This document shows, piece by piece, positions 35,867-45,590 of a stretch of 64,000 nucleotides of DNA. A program made the position numbers and the translations under genes. Source of the DNA: Magnetococcus sp. PR-3 (GTDB lineage: Bacteria > Pseudomonadota > Magnetococcia > Magnetococcales > Magnetococcaceae). The stretch spans positions 135,865 through 199,864 of the forward strand of contig NZ_JBAHUQ010000004.1 of the NCBI RefSeq assembly GCF_036689865.1, read 5' to 3'. How positions within the stretch are numbered: position 1 is the first letter of the stretch; every line of letters starts with the position of its first letter. Under the pieces are notes generated by a model. It had not been told where the DNA came from, ran no database searches, and was given only the letters and a program-made list of their open reading frames with translations.

Positions 35867-38518
35867 GTGAAACGCGGTACCCTGACATACACGACGACCC
35901 ATCTGCTGTTTGCTGTGCTGATGATGACACTGGGCCTGGCGCATACCGCCCAGGCTGATGTCCGCAGCTCTGGCAACTGTGCCAACTACGACTTTAGTCC
36001 CTACTACCATAAGGATAGCCTGCGTTGGGCTGGGCTGGTGCGTGGCATACGCCATGATACGCCTATTTATGGGGCGGATACGGGCAAAAAGATCAAAGGT
36101 CGATTGGCCTTTAATCAGCAGGCCGAGGTCGTTGCCGAAGCTGATGGCCGTTTAAAGATCCGAACCTTTGCCTATGGGGAGAGACCAGAGGCATTGGGTT
36201 GGGTCAAACGCAATGATCTGCTCTGTCATAACATGCCTGTCAAAGGGGTCTCCGGTCTGGAGATGAAGTTCTTTATCCGTACCGGCACCACCGCCAGGGA
36301 TGAAGAAAAAGAGCCCCCAACGGTGACGGTTTATCAGGGACCAGACCTGAAACGCTGTGTCGGTGGTAAAGGCAACTGCCGTGAGGGTGCCTCCCGTTTT
36401 CATATGTACTTTGTTTTTGACCAGCGTGATGATGCCGTGCTGCTGGGTGATCGCTTTCGTTTAGAAGATGATGACAAGCTGCTGGGTTGGGTGCGTCGTG
36501 CGGATGGCTTTATCTGGAACAATGCCTTTGGTTTAAGGCCCCGTGAAGATCTGCGTTCACCCGATGGTGTGGGTAAAGGGACGATCTGCTCTTATGAAGC
36601 CTTGTCCGATGCTGTTGCGCGTAATCCGATCAACTGCTCTCCGGTAGAAGGGGGCAATGACTGGTTTAAATCGCCTGTGCGTGTCCCGGTTTTGGACTTG
36701 GTGGATGGCAAAGGGCGGCATGTTGCGCCTGATAAAGTTTCAGCTTCGGGAGACAAGCGTCGTTTCTATAAGGTGGCTTTGGCGCGCCCCGGGTTGGTTG
36801 GTCGTCCGCTTGGTGATGGCCGGGTGGCCATTAATGCGGGTTTGGCCCAGCAGATCCTGCCTGAAATGAAATCTTTGGCCAGTAAAAAAAATGTGGATAT
36901 TTTCTTCTTACTGGATGCAACAGCCAGTATGGAAGCGGTCATTGATGCGGTTAGAGGGACCCCTCAGCGGCGTGGTGTGATTCAGGAAATTATTCACCGG
37001 CTCAAGCAGGTTCCTGGTTTCCGTAGTACCCAGTTCCGCTTTGGTTTTAGGGTCTATCGAGATCCCTATGCCGATGGTGAGAAAAAGGGGTTGGGTGATG
37101 GTGTGGGTGAAGGGTATCCACTGCCTAACCAGTGCGAACTCTCCCCGGTTGAACAGAAGCAGGAATTTGTTCGCTTTCAGCGGGCCATCAGCACGGTGGG
37201 TACCACGGCTGGTGATACCGCGGATGATTATGAAGAGAACCTCTATGGTGGTCTGGCACAGGCGCTTAGTTCAGACATGAGCAGCTGTAATGATCATCTG
37301 AAAGTGATGTTTGTCATTGGCGATAATGGGTATAAAACCCGTATGGCTGTCATGGAAAATGGCCGCCTTGTCTCCAAGAATAAATACAAGAAGGTGGTCA
37401 GTCGGGATAAGCTGGTTAAGCTTATGCGGGGGAGCAGCACAAGCGGTGAAAAGGCCAACAATGTGGTGCCTTTCTTCATCCAAACCCCCCGCCGCCCAGA
37501 TACGGCCAAACACCCCATCGCTTATAACCGGGCGTACCGCCGTTTTGAATCTCAATCCAAACAGATTCTGGGTGAAAGCCTGCCTATGGGGAAAAATCAG
37601 GTTAATCAGCACTTCTTCCGCATGGGGGAATCCAAGCTGGTCCAGCGTTTAACGGCGCAGGTCGCCAAACTCTCCAGCAGTGCCCTGATTGATGAGATCA
37701 TTCTGGACATCCGTGGGGGGGCCGCTTTAGGTACGGTCATTGATCGCCTCAAACGGGAGCGGGTAGATATTCCTGGTGTCTACTGGCACATCCTGGAAAA
37801 AGGGGCGTGTGGTGAGCTGGGTGACCAGTGCCACAACCGTATTTTTGATACCACGTTGATCGGCTATATCGAAGCGGATGAAAAGGTGGTTGAAGAGCTC
37901 TGGGTTACCTCAAGCTCGCTCTCATCCTGGATCCGTATTCTGGGTGGCTTTGAAGGGTACTTTGAACTTCCTGAGCCCCAGCTGCGTAAGGCACTGATCA
38001 GTGCCTTGATCTTAGGTCTGCAGCAAGAGATCCGACGCCCTCCCATTGATGTCTCTGGTGAGACCCCTGCGGAATATGCCCAACGTCGGGGTGGCTTGCC
38101 GGTACGTTGGCACTCTCCCCTGCTCAGTTATAATGTGAATGCGCTGTCAGCCGAGCATGTGATGCGGGATAAAAAAGGGACTCAGATCGTTGTAGATGCC
38201 AACGGCAAACCGATCCTGGACCGTCATAAAAAGACCATTCCTGCGGTGCCGATTTGTGAGCTGCGTCATTTGGCGTTGTGGGCCATTAAATCCAAGCAGA
38301 TGCTTGAGGTTGTTGAACGAGAAACCTACCGTCCCGTGTTTGATGCAGGCCGCTATGACCACCGCCGTTGCCCCGATGCTACGGACAATGGGCGTGCGCT
38401 TATGCGCATTAGTGGTTCGGTTCGCTCTGAAGCGCTGGGTCCCAATAAAGATTATCGCTACGGCCACAGCTATGGTGGACGTCGCGGATACTGGATTCCC
38501 CAGGAATATTTACCGTAA
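35867..38518 (+). CDS. secreted von Willebrand factor A domain protein, PpkA periplasmic-domain-like
   Basis: This is an 883-residue protein with a signal peptide cleaved near AHTAQAD. Residues 45-260 contain two SH3-like beta segments (DRFRLEDDDKLLGWVRRADG). The VWA domain spans about 345-560, with the MIDAS motif as DATAS in DIFFLLDATASM and a later EENLYGGLAQAL region. The remaining 320 residues are mixed and end with a Tyr/Gly/Arg-rich tail. The start is a GTG at 35867 with GGAGGA upstream. In Pseudomonas PpkA a VWA domain sits in the periplasm behind a kinase; here there is no kinase domain. It is followed after 14 nt by the LolD-like ATPase gene. Confidence 0.75.
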   Translation: MKRGTLTYTTTHLLFAVLMMTLGLAHTAQADVRSSGNCANYDFSPYYHKDSLRWAGLVRGIRHDTPIYGADTGKKIKGRLAFNQQAEVVAEADGRLKIRTFAYGERPEALGWVKRNDLLCHNMPVKGVSGLEMKFFIRTGTTARDEEKEPPTVTVYQGPDLKRCVGGKGNCREGASRFHMYFVFDQRDDAVLLGDRFRLEDDDKLLGWVRRADGFIWNNAFGLRPREDLRSPDGVGKGTICSYEALSDAVARNPINCSPVEGGNDWFKSPVRVPVLDLVDGKGRHVAPDKVSASGDKRRFYKVALARPGLVGRPLGDGRVAINAGLAQQILPEMKSLASKKNVDIFFLLDATASMEAVIDAVRGTPQRRGVIQEIIHRLKQVPGFRSTQFRFGFRVYRDPYADGEKKGLGDGVGEGYPLPNQCELSPVEQKQEFVRFQRAISTVGTTAGDTADDYEENLYGGLAQALSSDMSSCNDHLKVMFVIGDNGYKTRMAVMENGRLVSKNKYKKVVSRDKLVKLMRGSSTSGEKANNVVPFFIQTPRRPDTAKHPIAYNRAYRRFESQSKQILGESLPMGKNQVNQHFFRMGESKLVQRLTAQVAKLSSSALIDEIILDIRGGAALGTVIDRLKRERVDIPGVYWHILEKGACGELGDQCHNRIFDTTLIGYIEADEKVVEELWVTSSSLSSWIRILGGFEGYFELPEPQLRKALISALILGLQQEIRRPPIDVSGETPAEYAQRRGGLPVRWHSPLLSYNVNALSAEHVMRDKKGTQIVVDANGKPILDRHKKTIPAVPICELRHLALWAIKSKQMLEVVERETYRPVFDAGRYDHRRCPDATDNGRALMRISGSVRSEALGPNKDYRYGHSYGGRRGYWIPQEYLP

Positions 38519-38532
38519 GGATACCAAGATCC

Positions 38533-39339
38533 ATGGGTTGGGGTTTTCAAATTGAGAAACCAGGTTCGACCGGTTGGGGTAATACCTTTTCGTTAGAGGT
38601 CGGTGGCCTGGGGTTGGATGCCAATAACGTCAGTGGTCGTCTCCCTGTTTTGGGGCGTAGTGGCAGTGGTAAAAGTACACTGCTCTACCTTTTGACCTTC
38701 ATGAAAAAACCCCGCAGTGGGGTGGTGCATTGGACGTTTCCGGATGGCCATCAAGCGGCTTGGGGAAAACGAGGTTTGGTGGGGCGTTACTCAACACTCA
38801 ACTTAACCGAAATTCGGCGGCGCTATTTTGGTTTTGCTTATCAACGCTCCACACTGACCCCTTATTTAACGGTAAGGGAGAACCTGCGGACCCCTCTGCT
38901 GCTCCGTGGAGAGTGGAGTAATAAGGAGATTGAGGAGAAAGTGGCCGATGGGATTAATAAAATCCTCATGGCTGGTCAAGCCTCAGGCCGTTCTCGCGGT
39001 GAAGACTCCTTAGATAAGTTTATGAATCGCTACCCCAATGAGCTTTCCGGTGGACAGCTGCAGCGGGTTGCGTTGATGCAGGCCATGATTCATGACCCAG
39101 TGGTACTGTTTGCGGATGAACCAACCGGTAGTCTGGATGCTGCCACCCGTAAAGAGGTTATGGGGGTGGTTGACCAGTGGTTGGGGCAGGGAGACCGGCT
39201 TCTTATTTGGGTGACCCACCATCTTTCTGATGCGATGGATCCCCGTGTTACCCACCGAATTGTGGTCTCCCACGGACGTTGCCATTTACAGCGCAACGAA
39301 GGGGCTCAACTTAATCCAGGGAAATTGTTGGATGGATAA
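38533..39339 (+). CDS. LolD-like ABC transporter ATPase, TagT-like
   Basis: This is a 268-residue ABC ATPase. It has Walker A in LGRSGSGKSTL, the Q-loop in FGFAYQRSTLTPYL, signature NELSGGQLQRVAL, Walker B VVLFADEPTGSLD and the switch His in WVTHHLSD. The LSGGQLQRV and DEPTGSLD forms are typical of the LolD/MacB/FtsE group that works with FtsX-type permeases rather than importers. About 40 extra residues sit between Walker A and the Q-loop. The permease gene overlaps its end by 8 nt. TagT holds the same place in the Tag operon of Pseudomonas. Confidence 0.85.
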   Translation: MGWGFQIEKPGSTGWGNTFSLEVGGLGLDANNVSGRLPVLGRSGSGKSTLLYLLTFMKKPRSGVVHWTFPDGHQAAWGKRGLVGRYSTLNLTEIRRRYFGFAYQRSTLTPYLTVRENLRTPLLLRGEWSNKEIEEKVADGINKILMAGQASGRSRGEDSLDKFMNRYPNELSGGQLQRVALMQAMIHDPVVLFADEPTGSLDAATRKEVMGVVDQWLGQGDRLLIWVTHHLSDAMDPRVTHRIVVSHGRCHLQRNEGAQLNPGKLLDG

Positions 39340-41191
39340 CGGCACCCCTACTGAAATTCGTCGCGCTAAACCACCTCGCAGTTCGTTGCCCCCTCGGCCA
39401 AAACGCCGTTTTCGCCTGTTCCCTGTGTGGTTCCGCCTGGGTTTTGTGGCCTTTCGGCGTAGCTACCGTTGTGGCCGATTTGGCTGTGAAGGTGGGGGGC
39501 GGGACTTTGCCTGGCTGACTTTGCTGTTGACGTTGGTTACGGCGTTATCGCTGCTCTTGGTCACCAGCCGGACCAGCTTTTTGGACCGTATGACCGACGC
39601 TTTGTTGGGATCACTGCGTCCCTATGGTGTACCGGTTTGGGTCACGTCGCATTGGCAGAACCATGATGGTATTGGACGTGACACGCTGGCCCATGTGCAA
39701 TCTTTGCGGGCTAAGTTTCCGGATATGCAGGTGCACCCTTACCGTCGCTTGGAGGGCGGGCGTCCCCGTCTGAACCTGCCAGGGACCAACAGCTGGAGTA
39801 CCCAACCCAAGTTTGTGGGGTGGGGGGTGTACCCGGAAGATCCATTATGGCAGCTCTCTTTACCCGCTGAACAGCGTTCGCAGGAACCTCAACGTTGGCA
39901 GCAGTTGCCGCTAGAAATTGTGTTGAATGATCGGTTGTTTGCCCGTCACTTTGACTATCGAGCCTACCGTGAAGAGCTGCTTCAGGAGTTGCCTGAAGAT
40001 AAGCGCCATACCATTCCGGAACGAATTGACCGGGAGAACCTGCCCGGTTCTCTGAATACTTTGTGGATGCGTGCTAAGGTTGGCCAGCAAGAGCATTTTC
40101 TACCGTTCCGTGTGCGTTGGATTGCCCATATTCCCGCGATGGAAGAGGTGGCGTATCTCTTTCCTCTTTCCACCTACCATGCCTTGATGGCGGCTTATCA
40201 CCTGCCTGATCTGAAATATGATCCGCTGCAGGAGGGTGGGAATGCCCGAGGTGATCTGAAAACCCTGCTTGGTGGTGATTTTGACCGGGTCGGTATTTCG
40301 GCTTATGCCCAGTGTATTCAAGAAGCGGTCAAAGAGACGGGGCTAACGGGCTTGCCCATGATCAGCGACAGTCGCTGTCCTCGCCCAGATACCATTGTGT
40401 TAGACCGAACCACCAATGGTAAGGCAACGTGGGATGCCATGGCCCATGACAGTATCCATCAGCTCTGGATCCCATGTCATAAATTGGCGCGTGATGATAC
40501 TGTGCGTGGCACCATCTGCCCAGGTTCCAGCCGCCGTTATCAGGACCGTGAACCCCAATTTGTGCCCTGGGATGTGACCGGGTATGGAACAGCCTTCGCA
40601 GCTCTCCACATTTATGTTGAACCCAAATCCTTAAGTGCTTTGATTGATGGTTTAAAAGAGCTACGGGTTGGGGATGGCCAGCTGGCCTTTAATATTCACC
40701 CTAAATATCAAGATGCGCTAAATAGGTTTAACCTACTCAGTGATGTTTTAACCCACATGGTGCCAGCCTTTGCCTTGGTTGTTGGGTCTTTGTTGGCGGC
40801 TTTATTATTGGCTCAGGTTGGTACACTGCTGGGTCACCGCAAGCACCATTATGGCATGCTTATGACCCGGGGTATGACCTGGATGGGGATCCACATGAAG
40901 GTCTATTTACAGATGACCTTGGCCATGCTTATTGCTGGAGGGTTGGCTTTATGGGGGACTGTAGAATTAGTGCGGATCTACCTGGATAAACAGTTTACGG
41001 ATGTGCTGGCGCACTACCGAGAGATGCTTAATCCCAGTTTGGGGCTGGAGAGTCTGCCCATGCCTTGGATGGAGATTGGCATAACCTTAGCTGGGGTCTA
41101 TGCGGCTGTGCTCTTTATCACCTTTTTGCTGCTCTTTAAGTTGCCACTGCGCTGGGGGGCCGCACCTTCAGACCTGCTACACGGCGAATAG
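39332..41191 (+). CDS. FtsX/LolE-like ABC permease, TagS-like
   Basis: This is a 619-residue inner-membrane protein with one span near residues 55-75 (FAWLTLLLTLVTALSLLLV), a large periplasmic region of about 420 residues, and three spans in the last 170 residues (HMVPAFALVVGSLLAALLL, MTLAMLIAGGLALWG, GITLAGVYAAVLFITFLL). This is the MacB/FtsX topology. Such permeases do not import; they transmit force to or extract periplasmic partners such as lipoproteins. The ATG at 39332 overlaps the ATPase gene. A strong terminator follows, closing a four-gene unit. Confidence 0.82.
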   Translation: MDNGTPTEIRRAKPPRSSLPPRPKRRFRLFPVWFRLGFVAFRRSYRCGRFGCEGGGRDFAWLTLLLTLVTALSLLLVTSRTSFLDRMTDALLGSLRPYGVPVWVTSHWQNHDGIGRDTLAHVQSLRAKFPDMQVHPYRRLEGGRPRLNLPGTNSWSTQPKFVGWGVYPEDPLWQLSLPAEQRSQEPQRWQQLPLEIVLNDRLFARHFDYRAYREELLQELPEDKRHTIPERIDRENLPGSLNTLWMRAKVGQQEHFLPFRVRWIAHIPAMEEVAYLFPLSTYHALMAAYHLPDLKYDPLQEGGNARGDLKTLLGGDFDRVGISAYAQCIQEAVKETGLTGLPMISDSRCPRPDTIVLDRTTNGKATWDAMAHDSIHQLWIPCHKLARDDTVRGTICPGSSRRYQDREPQFVPWDVTGYGTAFAALHIYVEPKSLSALIDGLKELRVGDGQLAFNIHPKYQDALNRFNLLSDVLTHMVPAFALVVGSLLAALLLAQVGTLLGHRKHHYGMLMTRGMTWMGIHMKVYLQMTLAMLIAGGLALWGTVELVRIYLDKQFTDVLAHYREMLNPSLGLESLPMPWMEIGITLAGVYAAVLFITFLLLFKLPLRWGAAPSDLLHGE

Positions 41192-41223
41192 TTTTTTTAC
41201 CCAAAGATCCGTTTTGATGAAAA

Positions 41224-41256
41224 GCTCTACCCTCATTGGGTAGAGCTTTTTTTTGT
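41224..41256 (+). terminator. intrinsic terminator closing the Tag-like unit
   Basis: A perfect 10-bp stem AGCTCTACCC/GGGTAGAGCT with a 5-nt loop is followed by a run of eight T. It is 33 nt after the permease stop codon. Confidence 0.95.
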
Positions 41257-41406
41257 AGCGCTTTGAATTCGATCAGAAATTGAATGAAATGTTACAAATA
41301 TTAACTAATGTTGATTTAAGCACAACTTAACTCGGATTAGAATTGTATATATTAGTATATAAGAATACCCTGCTTAAGGTTTTTTAAGCTTTAAGGAGGG
41401 GTGTTG

Positions 41407-44073
41407 ATGCAACTCAAAGTTAAAATTGTGACACCAGTACTGGCGATTCTGTTGGTGGTTAGTGTGACGTTGTTCCTTGTCGCCGAACAGGCGCTATTGG
41501 AGACCTCAGATCACTTTGTTGATCAAATTATTGATAACAAAATGGCTGACCTGGAAAAAAATATTGCGCGGATGAGCCGTAAGGCGTTAACAGCAGCCAG
41601 TATGGCTTCTAAAGTTCCAGGTGTTGAGCAGGCTTATCGTCAAGCTGCTTCGGGTGATTTTGCAGGGGGCAAAGATCAACTGATCCACTTGATGAAGCCT
41701 ATTCAAAAACAGGTGGAACAGATGACTGGGGTAAAACAGTTCCGGCTCCATTTTCACCGGCCCCCCGCACACTCTTTTGTGCGTGTTTGGAACGGTAAAG
41801 GGGCTGATGATCTATCCGGTTTTCGTCAAACGGTTGTACATATCAACCAAGACAGAAAGCCGTTATGGGGGATTGAGGTTGGGCGTGGGGGCTTTGTGAT
41901 GCGGGGCTTGGCTCCGGTAATAGCCAGCAATGGGGAGCATTTGGGTTCTGTTGAAAGTTTGGTTCCTCTCAAGAGTTTGGTGAAGCTGTCTAAAAACCTG
42001 CCGGAAGAGCAGTTTGGGGTGGTGATGGTGCCTGAGCTGCTTACGGTTGCAACCAAATTGCAAAAGAACACCGTGCGTATGGGGGATTTTATTTTTACAG
42101 GGGGTACCCATCGTTTCCAGCCAAAGCTGGTTGATGCAGGTTTGGTGAAAGCGGCTTTACAGGCGCAACAGTCCCATGATCAGGGTGAATTCCGTGTTGT
42201 CTATCACCCCATTCAAGATTTCTCCGGTCGGCCAGTTGGTGTGGTGATCTATCAGTTGGACCTTACCGCTGTTCATGCTTTGTCACGAGCAATGTTCTAT
42301 AAGCAGGGTGCCATCATGATTGGGCTGATGGTGTTGGCTGGGTTACTGTTTTGGGTGGTGGTTGATCGTTTAATTAAACGATTAAACCGCATTAATGGTG
42401 CCCTGGATAAAATTACCCAAGGGGATGTCCGTCAAAGACTACCCATAGCGGAACGTTACCAGGATGAATTGGATTTAACAGCGCAGGGTATCAACGCATT
42501 AAGTGCCAGTTTGGCCAGTACGGTAAGTGCCAGTGAACTGCAAGGGGAGAGTCTGCAAGCCGTGGTGGTGCAGCTGGATCAAGCCAGTGTCACATTGGCG
42601 GATGATTCCTCCCAAGCACAGACGTTGGCGGAGGATATGCTGGTATCCAATCATGCCTTGGCGGAAGAGGGACGGTCGGTTAACGCTTCTGTTGGGCGCA
42701 TTCTAAGCCGTATTGAACAGGCCTCCCACGCATCAGAGGAGCAGCTGCATACGGTTCATTCCATCTCATCAGCGACGGAGCAGGCCTCCACCAATATTTC
42801 GACCATGGCCGCAGCGGCCGAAGAGATGTCCGCCAATGTGGTTGGGGTTAACCAATCCTTATTACTGGTCAATGATGCCATTGAAAGCATGGCCACAACC
42901 ACACGGAATATCCGTTCGGGATTGTCGGATGTCGAGATGCAGTCCCAGCGGGCCAGCGATGCTTCCCGAGGGGCGTCAGACCAAGCTCAGGCTACGCTAA
43001 AAGTGATGGAGCAGTTGGATCACAACAGCCGTGAGATTGATAAAGTGGTGGATATGATCACCATGATTGCTCAACAGACCAATATGCTGGCACTGAACGC
43101 ATCCATTGAGGCCGCTGGCGCTGGTGAGGCCGGGAAGGGCTTTGCGGTCGTCGCCAATGAGGTTAAATCACTGGCTGCTGAGACATCCCGTGCAACAAAA
43201 CTGATTGCTGAAAAGGTGGCTGTTATCCAGGAACAGTCCAAAACAGCCGCTCATTCGGCAGAAGATATTTCCAAACGTGTCATGTTGATATCAGAAGCCA
43301 ATGAAGAAATATTAAGTTCTGTGGTGGACCAGACCGGCGCCATAGAAGGGGTCTCACTGGCCATGGATGAGGCCAATGATGGATCCAAAGAGGTGGCACG
43401 CAATATGTCTGAACTGGAACTGGCTGCCCAAGAAGTGGCGCGTGCAGCTGGGGAAGCCGCCCAAGGCACCCTTACCATTGGTCAGGCGGTGGAACAAGGG
43501 GTTGCTGTGACCCAGCAAGGTGCTGAGCAGTTAAACCATATTCAGAACTCTGCTCAGGCTATTTTTGCATCGGTTGAGAAAAATCAGAGCTTTATTGAGT
43601 CCGTGCAAAACAAGGCGGTTGGGGTAGGTACTGGGTTGGAGCAGATGCATGCCTGTATTGTACATTTAAGGCATCTGGTGGCGATTGTGAAAAATACCAG
43701 CAATGCCTTAACCCAAGCGCAGCAGGATATGCAATTGGATGGTGCCCACTTTGATGTGCAGGCACTTAAGGGGGGTCATCTGCAGTGGTTAACACAACTG
43801 CAAGGGGTGGTCTCTGGTCGGCATGAGGTGGGGGCTTTTGACCCCAAGGGGTGTGCGGTGGGTTCATGGTTATCCTCAACACATGCGCAGCCTTTGCAGG
43901 GGCATGCCCCATTCCCCTTGCTTAAACAGAGCCATGAGCAGATGGTTCAGTTGGCCAGTGAAATAGTCCAAAAGCCTGCTGAGAAGCAACAGTGGCATGA
44001 GCAACTTCAGCAGTTACACCATACCCGTCATGAGATGTTTGAACATATGGATGCGCTCTATCTTAGAAAATAA
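41407..44073 (+). CDS. methyl-accepting chemotaxis protein with C-terminal CZB zinc-binding domain
   Basis: This is an 888-residue chemoreceptor. It has an N-terminal span ([15 protein letters not shown]), a periplasmic double-Cache-like sensor (residues 30-295), a second span ([17 protein letters not shown]), HAMP, and a long signalling coiled coil whose hairpin tip reads [20 protein letters not shown]. The last 115 residues form a CZB (chemoreceptor zinc-binding) domain: the His in [10 protein letters not shown], the Cys in GCAVGSWL, and His residues in KQSHEQM and HTRHEMFEH. In CZB proteins zinc is released on contact with hypochlorous acid or other signals. The ATG at 41407 has AAGGAGG at 8 nt. 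It has its own upstream region, rich in AT, without a clear promoter. Confidence 0.93.
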   Translation: MQLKVKIVTPVLAILLVVSVTLFLVAEQALLETSDHFVDQIIDNKMADLEKNIARMSRKALTAASMASKVPGVEQAYRQAASGDFAGGKDQLIHLMKPIQKQVEQMTGVKQFRLHFHRPPAHSFVRVWNGKGADDLSGFRQTVVHINQDRKPLWGIEVGRGGFVMRGLAPVIASNGEHLGSVESLVPLKSLVKLSKNLPEEQFGVVMVPELLTVATKLQKNTVRMGDFIFTGGTHRFQPKLVDAGLVKAALQAQQSHDQGEFRVVYHPIQDFSGRPVGVVIYQLDLTAVHALSRAMFYKQGAIMIGLMVLAGLLFWVVVDRLIKRLNRINGALDKITQGDVRQRLPIAERYQDELDLTAQGINALSASLASTVSASELQGESLQAVVVQLDQASVTLADDSSQAQTLAEDMLVSNHALAEEGRSVNASVGRILSRIEQASHASEEQLHTVHSISSATEQASTNISTMAAAAEEMSANVVGVNQSLLLVNDAIESMATTTRNIRSGLSDVEMQSQRASDASRGASDQAQATLKVMEQLDHNSREIDKVVDMITMIAQQTNMLALNASIEAAGAGEAGKGFAVVANEVKSLAAETSRATKLIAEKVAVIQEQSKTAAHSAEDISKRVMLISEANEEILSSVVDQTGAIEGVSLAMDEANDGSKEVARNMSELELAAQEVARAAGEAAQGTLTIGQAVEQGVAVTQQGAEQLNHIQNSAQAIFASVEKNQSFIESVQNKAVGVGTGLEQMHACIVHLRHLVAIVKNTSNALTQAQQDMQLDGAHFDVQALKGGHLQWLTQLQGVVSGRHEVGAFDPKGCAVGSWLSSTHAQPLQGHAPFPLLKQSHEQMVQLASEIVQKPAEKQQWHEQLQQLHHTRHEMFEHMDALYLRK

Positions 44074-44394
44074 GCTGGCTATAGATCCTATGGCCAGCCA
44101 ACCCCCTAAAACACCCTAAGTAGAGGGAGGGGCTGAGGATTAGTTAAGGTTGGGGCTCATAAAAAAGGGTTGTGTAACTTGCAGGGTTTATATGGTCTCC
44201 CATAGATAAGAGATGCATTTATGGAACCTGGGCCTAGGAATTGCATTCTAAATAGTTAAGGGCCGGTGTGTTAAACCGGCATTCATTCACCTCAACGGTT
44301 CAACAGAGTGTGTAAGTGCGTGATAAAGCCGGAGTCGATGGCGCTGTAGGTTCTTTTTCTTCTAGATAAAGATCACAACCACCAAGCCGGATGG

Positions 44395-44526
44395 ATGAAA
44401 AAACTGCCCACTACCATGCTGATGATCGGTTGGGATAACAAGACGGAGGTACGGATGGATCGTTTAATCGAGCTGTCATTCCGCCCTCACGTTCGCATGG
44501 CGCTCAAGTCCGGTTTCCGTAGTTGA
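44395..44526 (+). CDS. possible 43-residue small protein
   Basis: The frame begins ATG at 44395 and encodes a basic peptide (MKKLPTTMLMIGWDNK... ending LKSGFRS). No close ribosome site is visible, and no family is recognised. It could be a chance open frame or part of a decayed gene. Confidence 0.25.
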   Translation: MKKLPTTMLMIGWDNKTEVRMDRLIELSFRPHVRMALKSGFRS

Positions 44527-44611
44527 CACCACGAGCCGGTTGGCGGAAATAGAGCTCCCTTTAAGAATGGCGGCCTTGAGAGGTCGCTCCGTTGCTGCGA
44601 TAGCGATGCCG

Positions 44612-44637
44612 CCTATAGGCAACGAATCCTATAGGCA
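44612..44637. repeat. tandem CCTATAGGCA direct repeat
   Basis: CCTATAGGCA occurs at 44612-44621 and 44628-44637, 16 bp apart. The inner CCTATAGG is itself palindromic. A related CCGATAGGCA occurs 75 nt downstream. The spacing fits two dimer sites for a regulator of the cytochrome gene, but a function is not shown. Confidence 0.4.
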
Positions 44638-44837
44638 CCTTATCTAAATGATCCTGGGCATATGTATATACTATTTGCCCATTTCATTTGCATAAGGCAC
44701 CATAGTGTAGGCCGATAGGCACGCCGCCAGTGTGTTGATAGAGTGGGCGGCTGTGCAATCGGCATTTTAGATCGGTAAACGACGCGCCAATGGCGGGCCG
44801 TTTTTTTATGGTCAGCTTAGCTCAATGGAGCATCATT

Positions 44838-45266
44838 GTGTCCCGTTGGATGTCCTGGTTGTTGTCGATCACAGTTCTTGCGCTTGCCATCGGTGGTTTT
44901 TGGTGGTTTTTTCTACGTGATGATCTGAATGTAGGAAACCGTTTGGCCATGAACCATTGCGGTATGTGCCATGATGTAACTTCCCGTCAAAGCAAAGGTA
45001 AGGCACCTCCTCTGTGGGGGTTAACCACCCGTGCCCCTGGTACCTATCCCCGATATAAATACAGCCAAGCCTTTTTAGATTATGTTAAGGCAAACCCTTT
45101 TCAATGGGACCGAGGGCTGTTAGAGACCTTTTTGAGAACACCAGAAGAGGTAATCCCTGGCAATGCTATGGGGAATAATAATACCGGCCACCCCAGTTTT
45201 TATCGTGATGTGAACCATTCCAGATTTCGTAAAGATCTGGTCGCCTATATTATCCAGCTTAGATGA
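44838..45266 (+). CDS. membrane-anchored monoheme cytochrome c
   Basis: This 142-residue protein has an N-terminal membrane anchor (WMSWLLSITVLALAIGGFWWFF) and one heme c attachment motif, CGMCH, near residue 39, followed by a segment PPLWGLTTRAPGTYPRYKYSQAF without its final part, typical of class I cytochromes. A possible Met axial ligand lies in GNAMGNN near the C-terminus. The start GTG at 44838 has GGAG at 7 nt; ATGs at 44790 and 44808 lie on a stem with a T-run and lack ribosome sites. It shares an operon with the next two genes. Confidence 0.82.
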   Translation: MSRWMSWLLSITVLALAIGGFWWFFLRDDLNVGNRLAMNHCGMCHDVTSRQSKGKAPPLWGLTTRAPGTYPRYKYSQAFLDYVKANPFQWDRGLLETFLRTPEEVIPGNAMGNNNTGHPSFYRDVNHSRFRKDLVAYIIQLR

Positions 45267-45273
45267 TGGACGC

Positions 45274-45576
45274 ATGAAGTCTGTACTACTGCTTATTCTC
45301 ATGCTGGTGCCGGGTTTGGCCCAGGGTGGCACCCCTTATAGTCCCGAGTGCAACTGGTTTGGGACGCAAGTGGGGGCACGAGGTCAAGCGTGGCGAGAAG
45401 TTTTAAATAAGAATGAAATTGATGCTTTCTTGTGGAAACACTGCAATACCCCCTATTGTGGTCGAGAAGATCGTGGGCACTACTCCATGGTCTATGAACA
45501 TATGCCCTGTAACCGAGCTTGTTTTAAGCTGAAAAAAGCACGTTATCTGGCCGCTTGCACCTCTCAAAAACCTTAG
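45274..45576 (+). CDS. small secreted cysteine-rich protein
   Basis: This 100-residue protein of unknown function has a signal peptide (MKSVLLLILMLVPGLAQG) and a mature part of about 80 residues with six cysteines (in ECN, HCN, YCG, PCN, ACF and ACT), enough for three disulfides. It starts 7 nt after the cytochrome stop and ends 14 nt before the SRAP gene, so it is expressed with them. It contains no CXXCH and is not a cytochrome itself. A role near the cytochrome is a guess from position. Confidence 0.6.
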   Translation: MKSVLLLILMLVPGLAQGGTPYSPECNWFGTQVGARGQAWREVLNKNEIDAFLWKHCNTPYCGREDRGHYSMVYEHMPCNRACFKLKKARYLAACTSQKP

Positions 45577-45590
45577 GATATACCGACCCC

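Larger units (their letters stand above)
44074..44837. other. 0.76 kb intergenic region with repeats and weak stems
   Basis: No convincing gene lies here. It holds a stem at 44075-44097 (CTGGCTATAG/CTATGGCCAG, one G-T, no T-run), a 43-codon open frame, the CCTATAGGCA direct repeat, a GGGCA/TGCCC stem near 44657-44680, and an imperfect stem followed by seven T at about 44779-44807, which may be a terminator just upstream of the cytochrome gene. Confidence 0.5.

Noticed and set aside
35867-38518. PpkA-type Ser/Thr kinase
   Set aside because: No kinase motifs are present and the protein starts with a signal peptide; only the VWA part is comparable.
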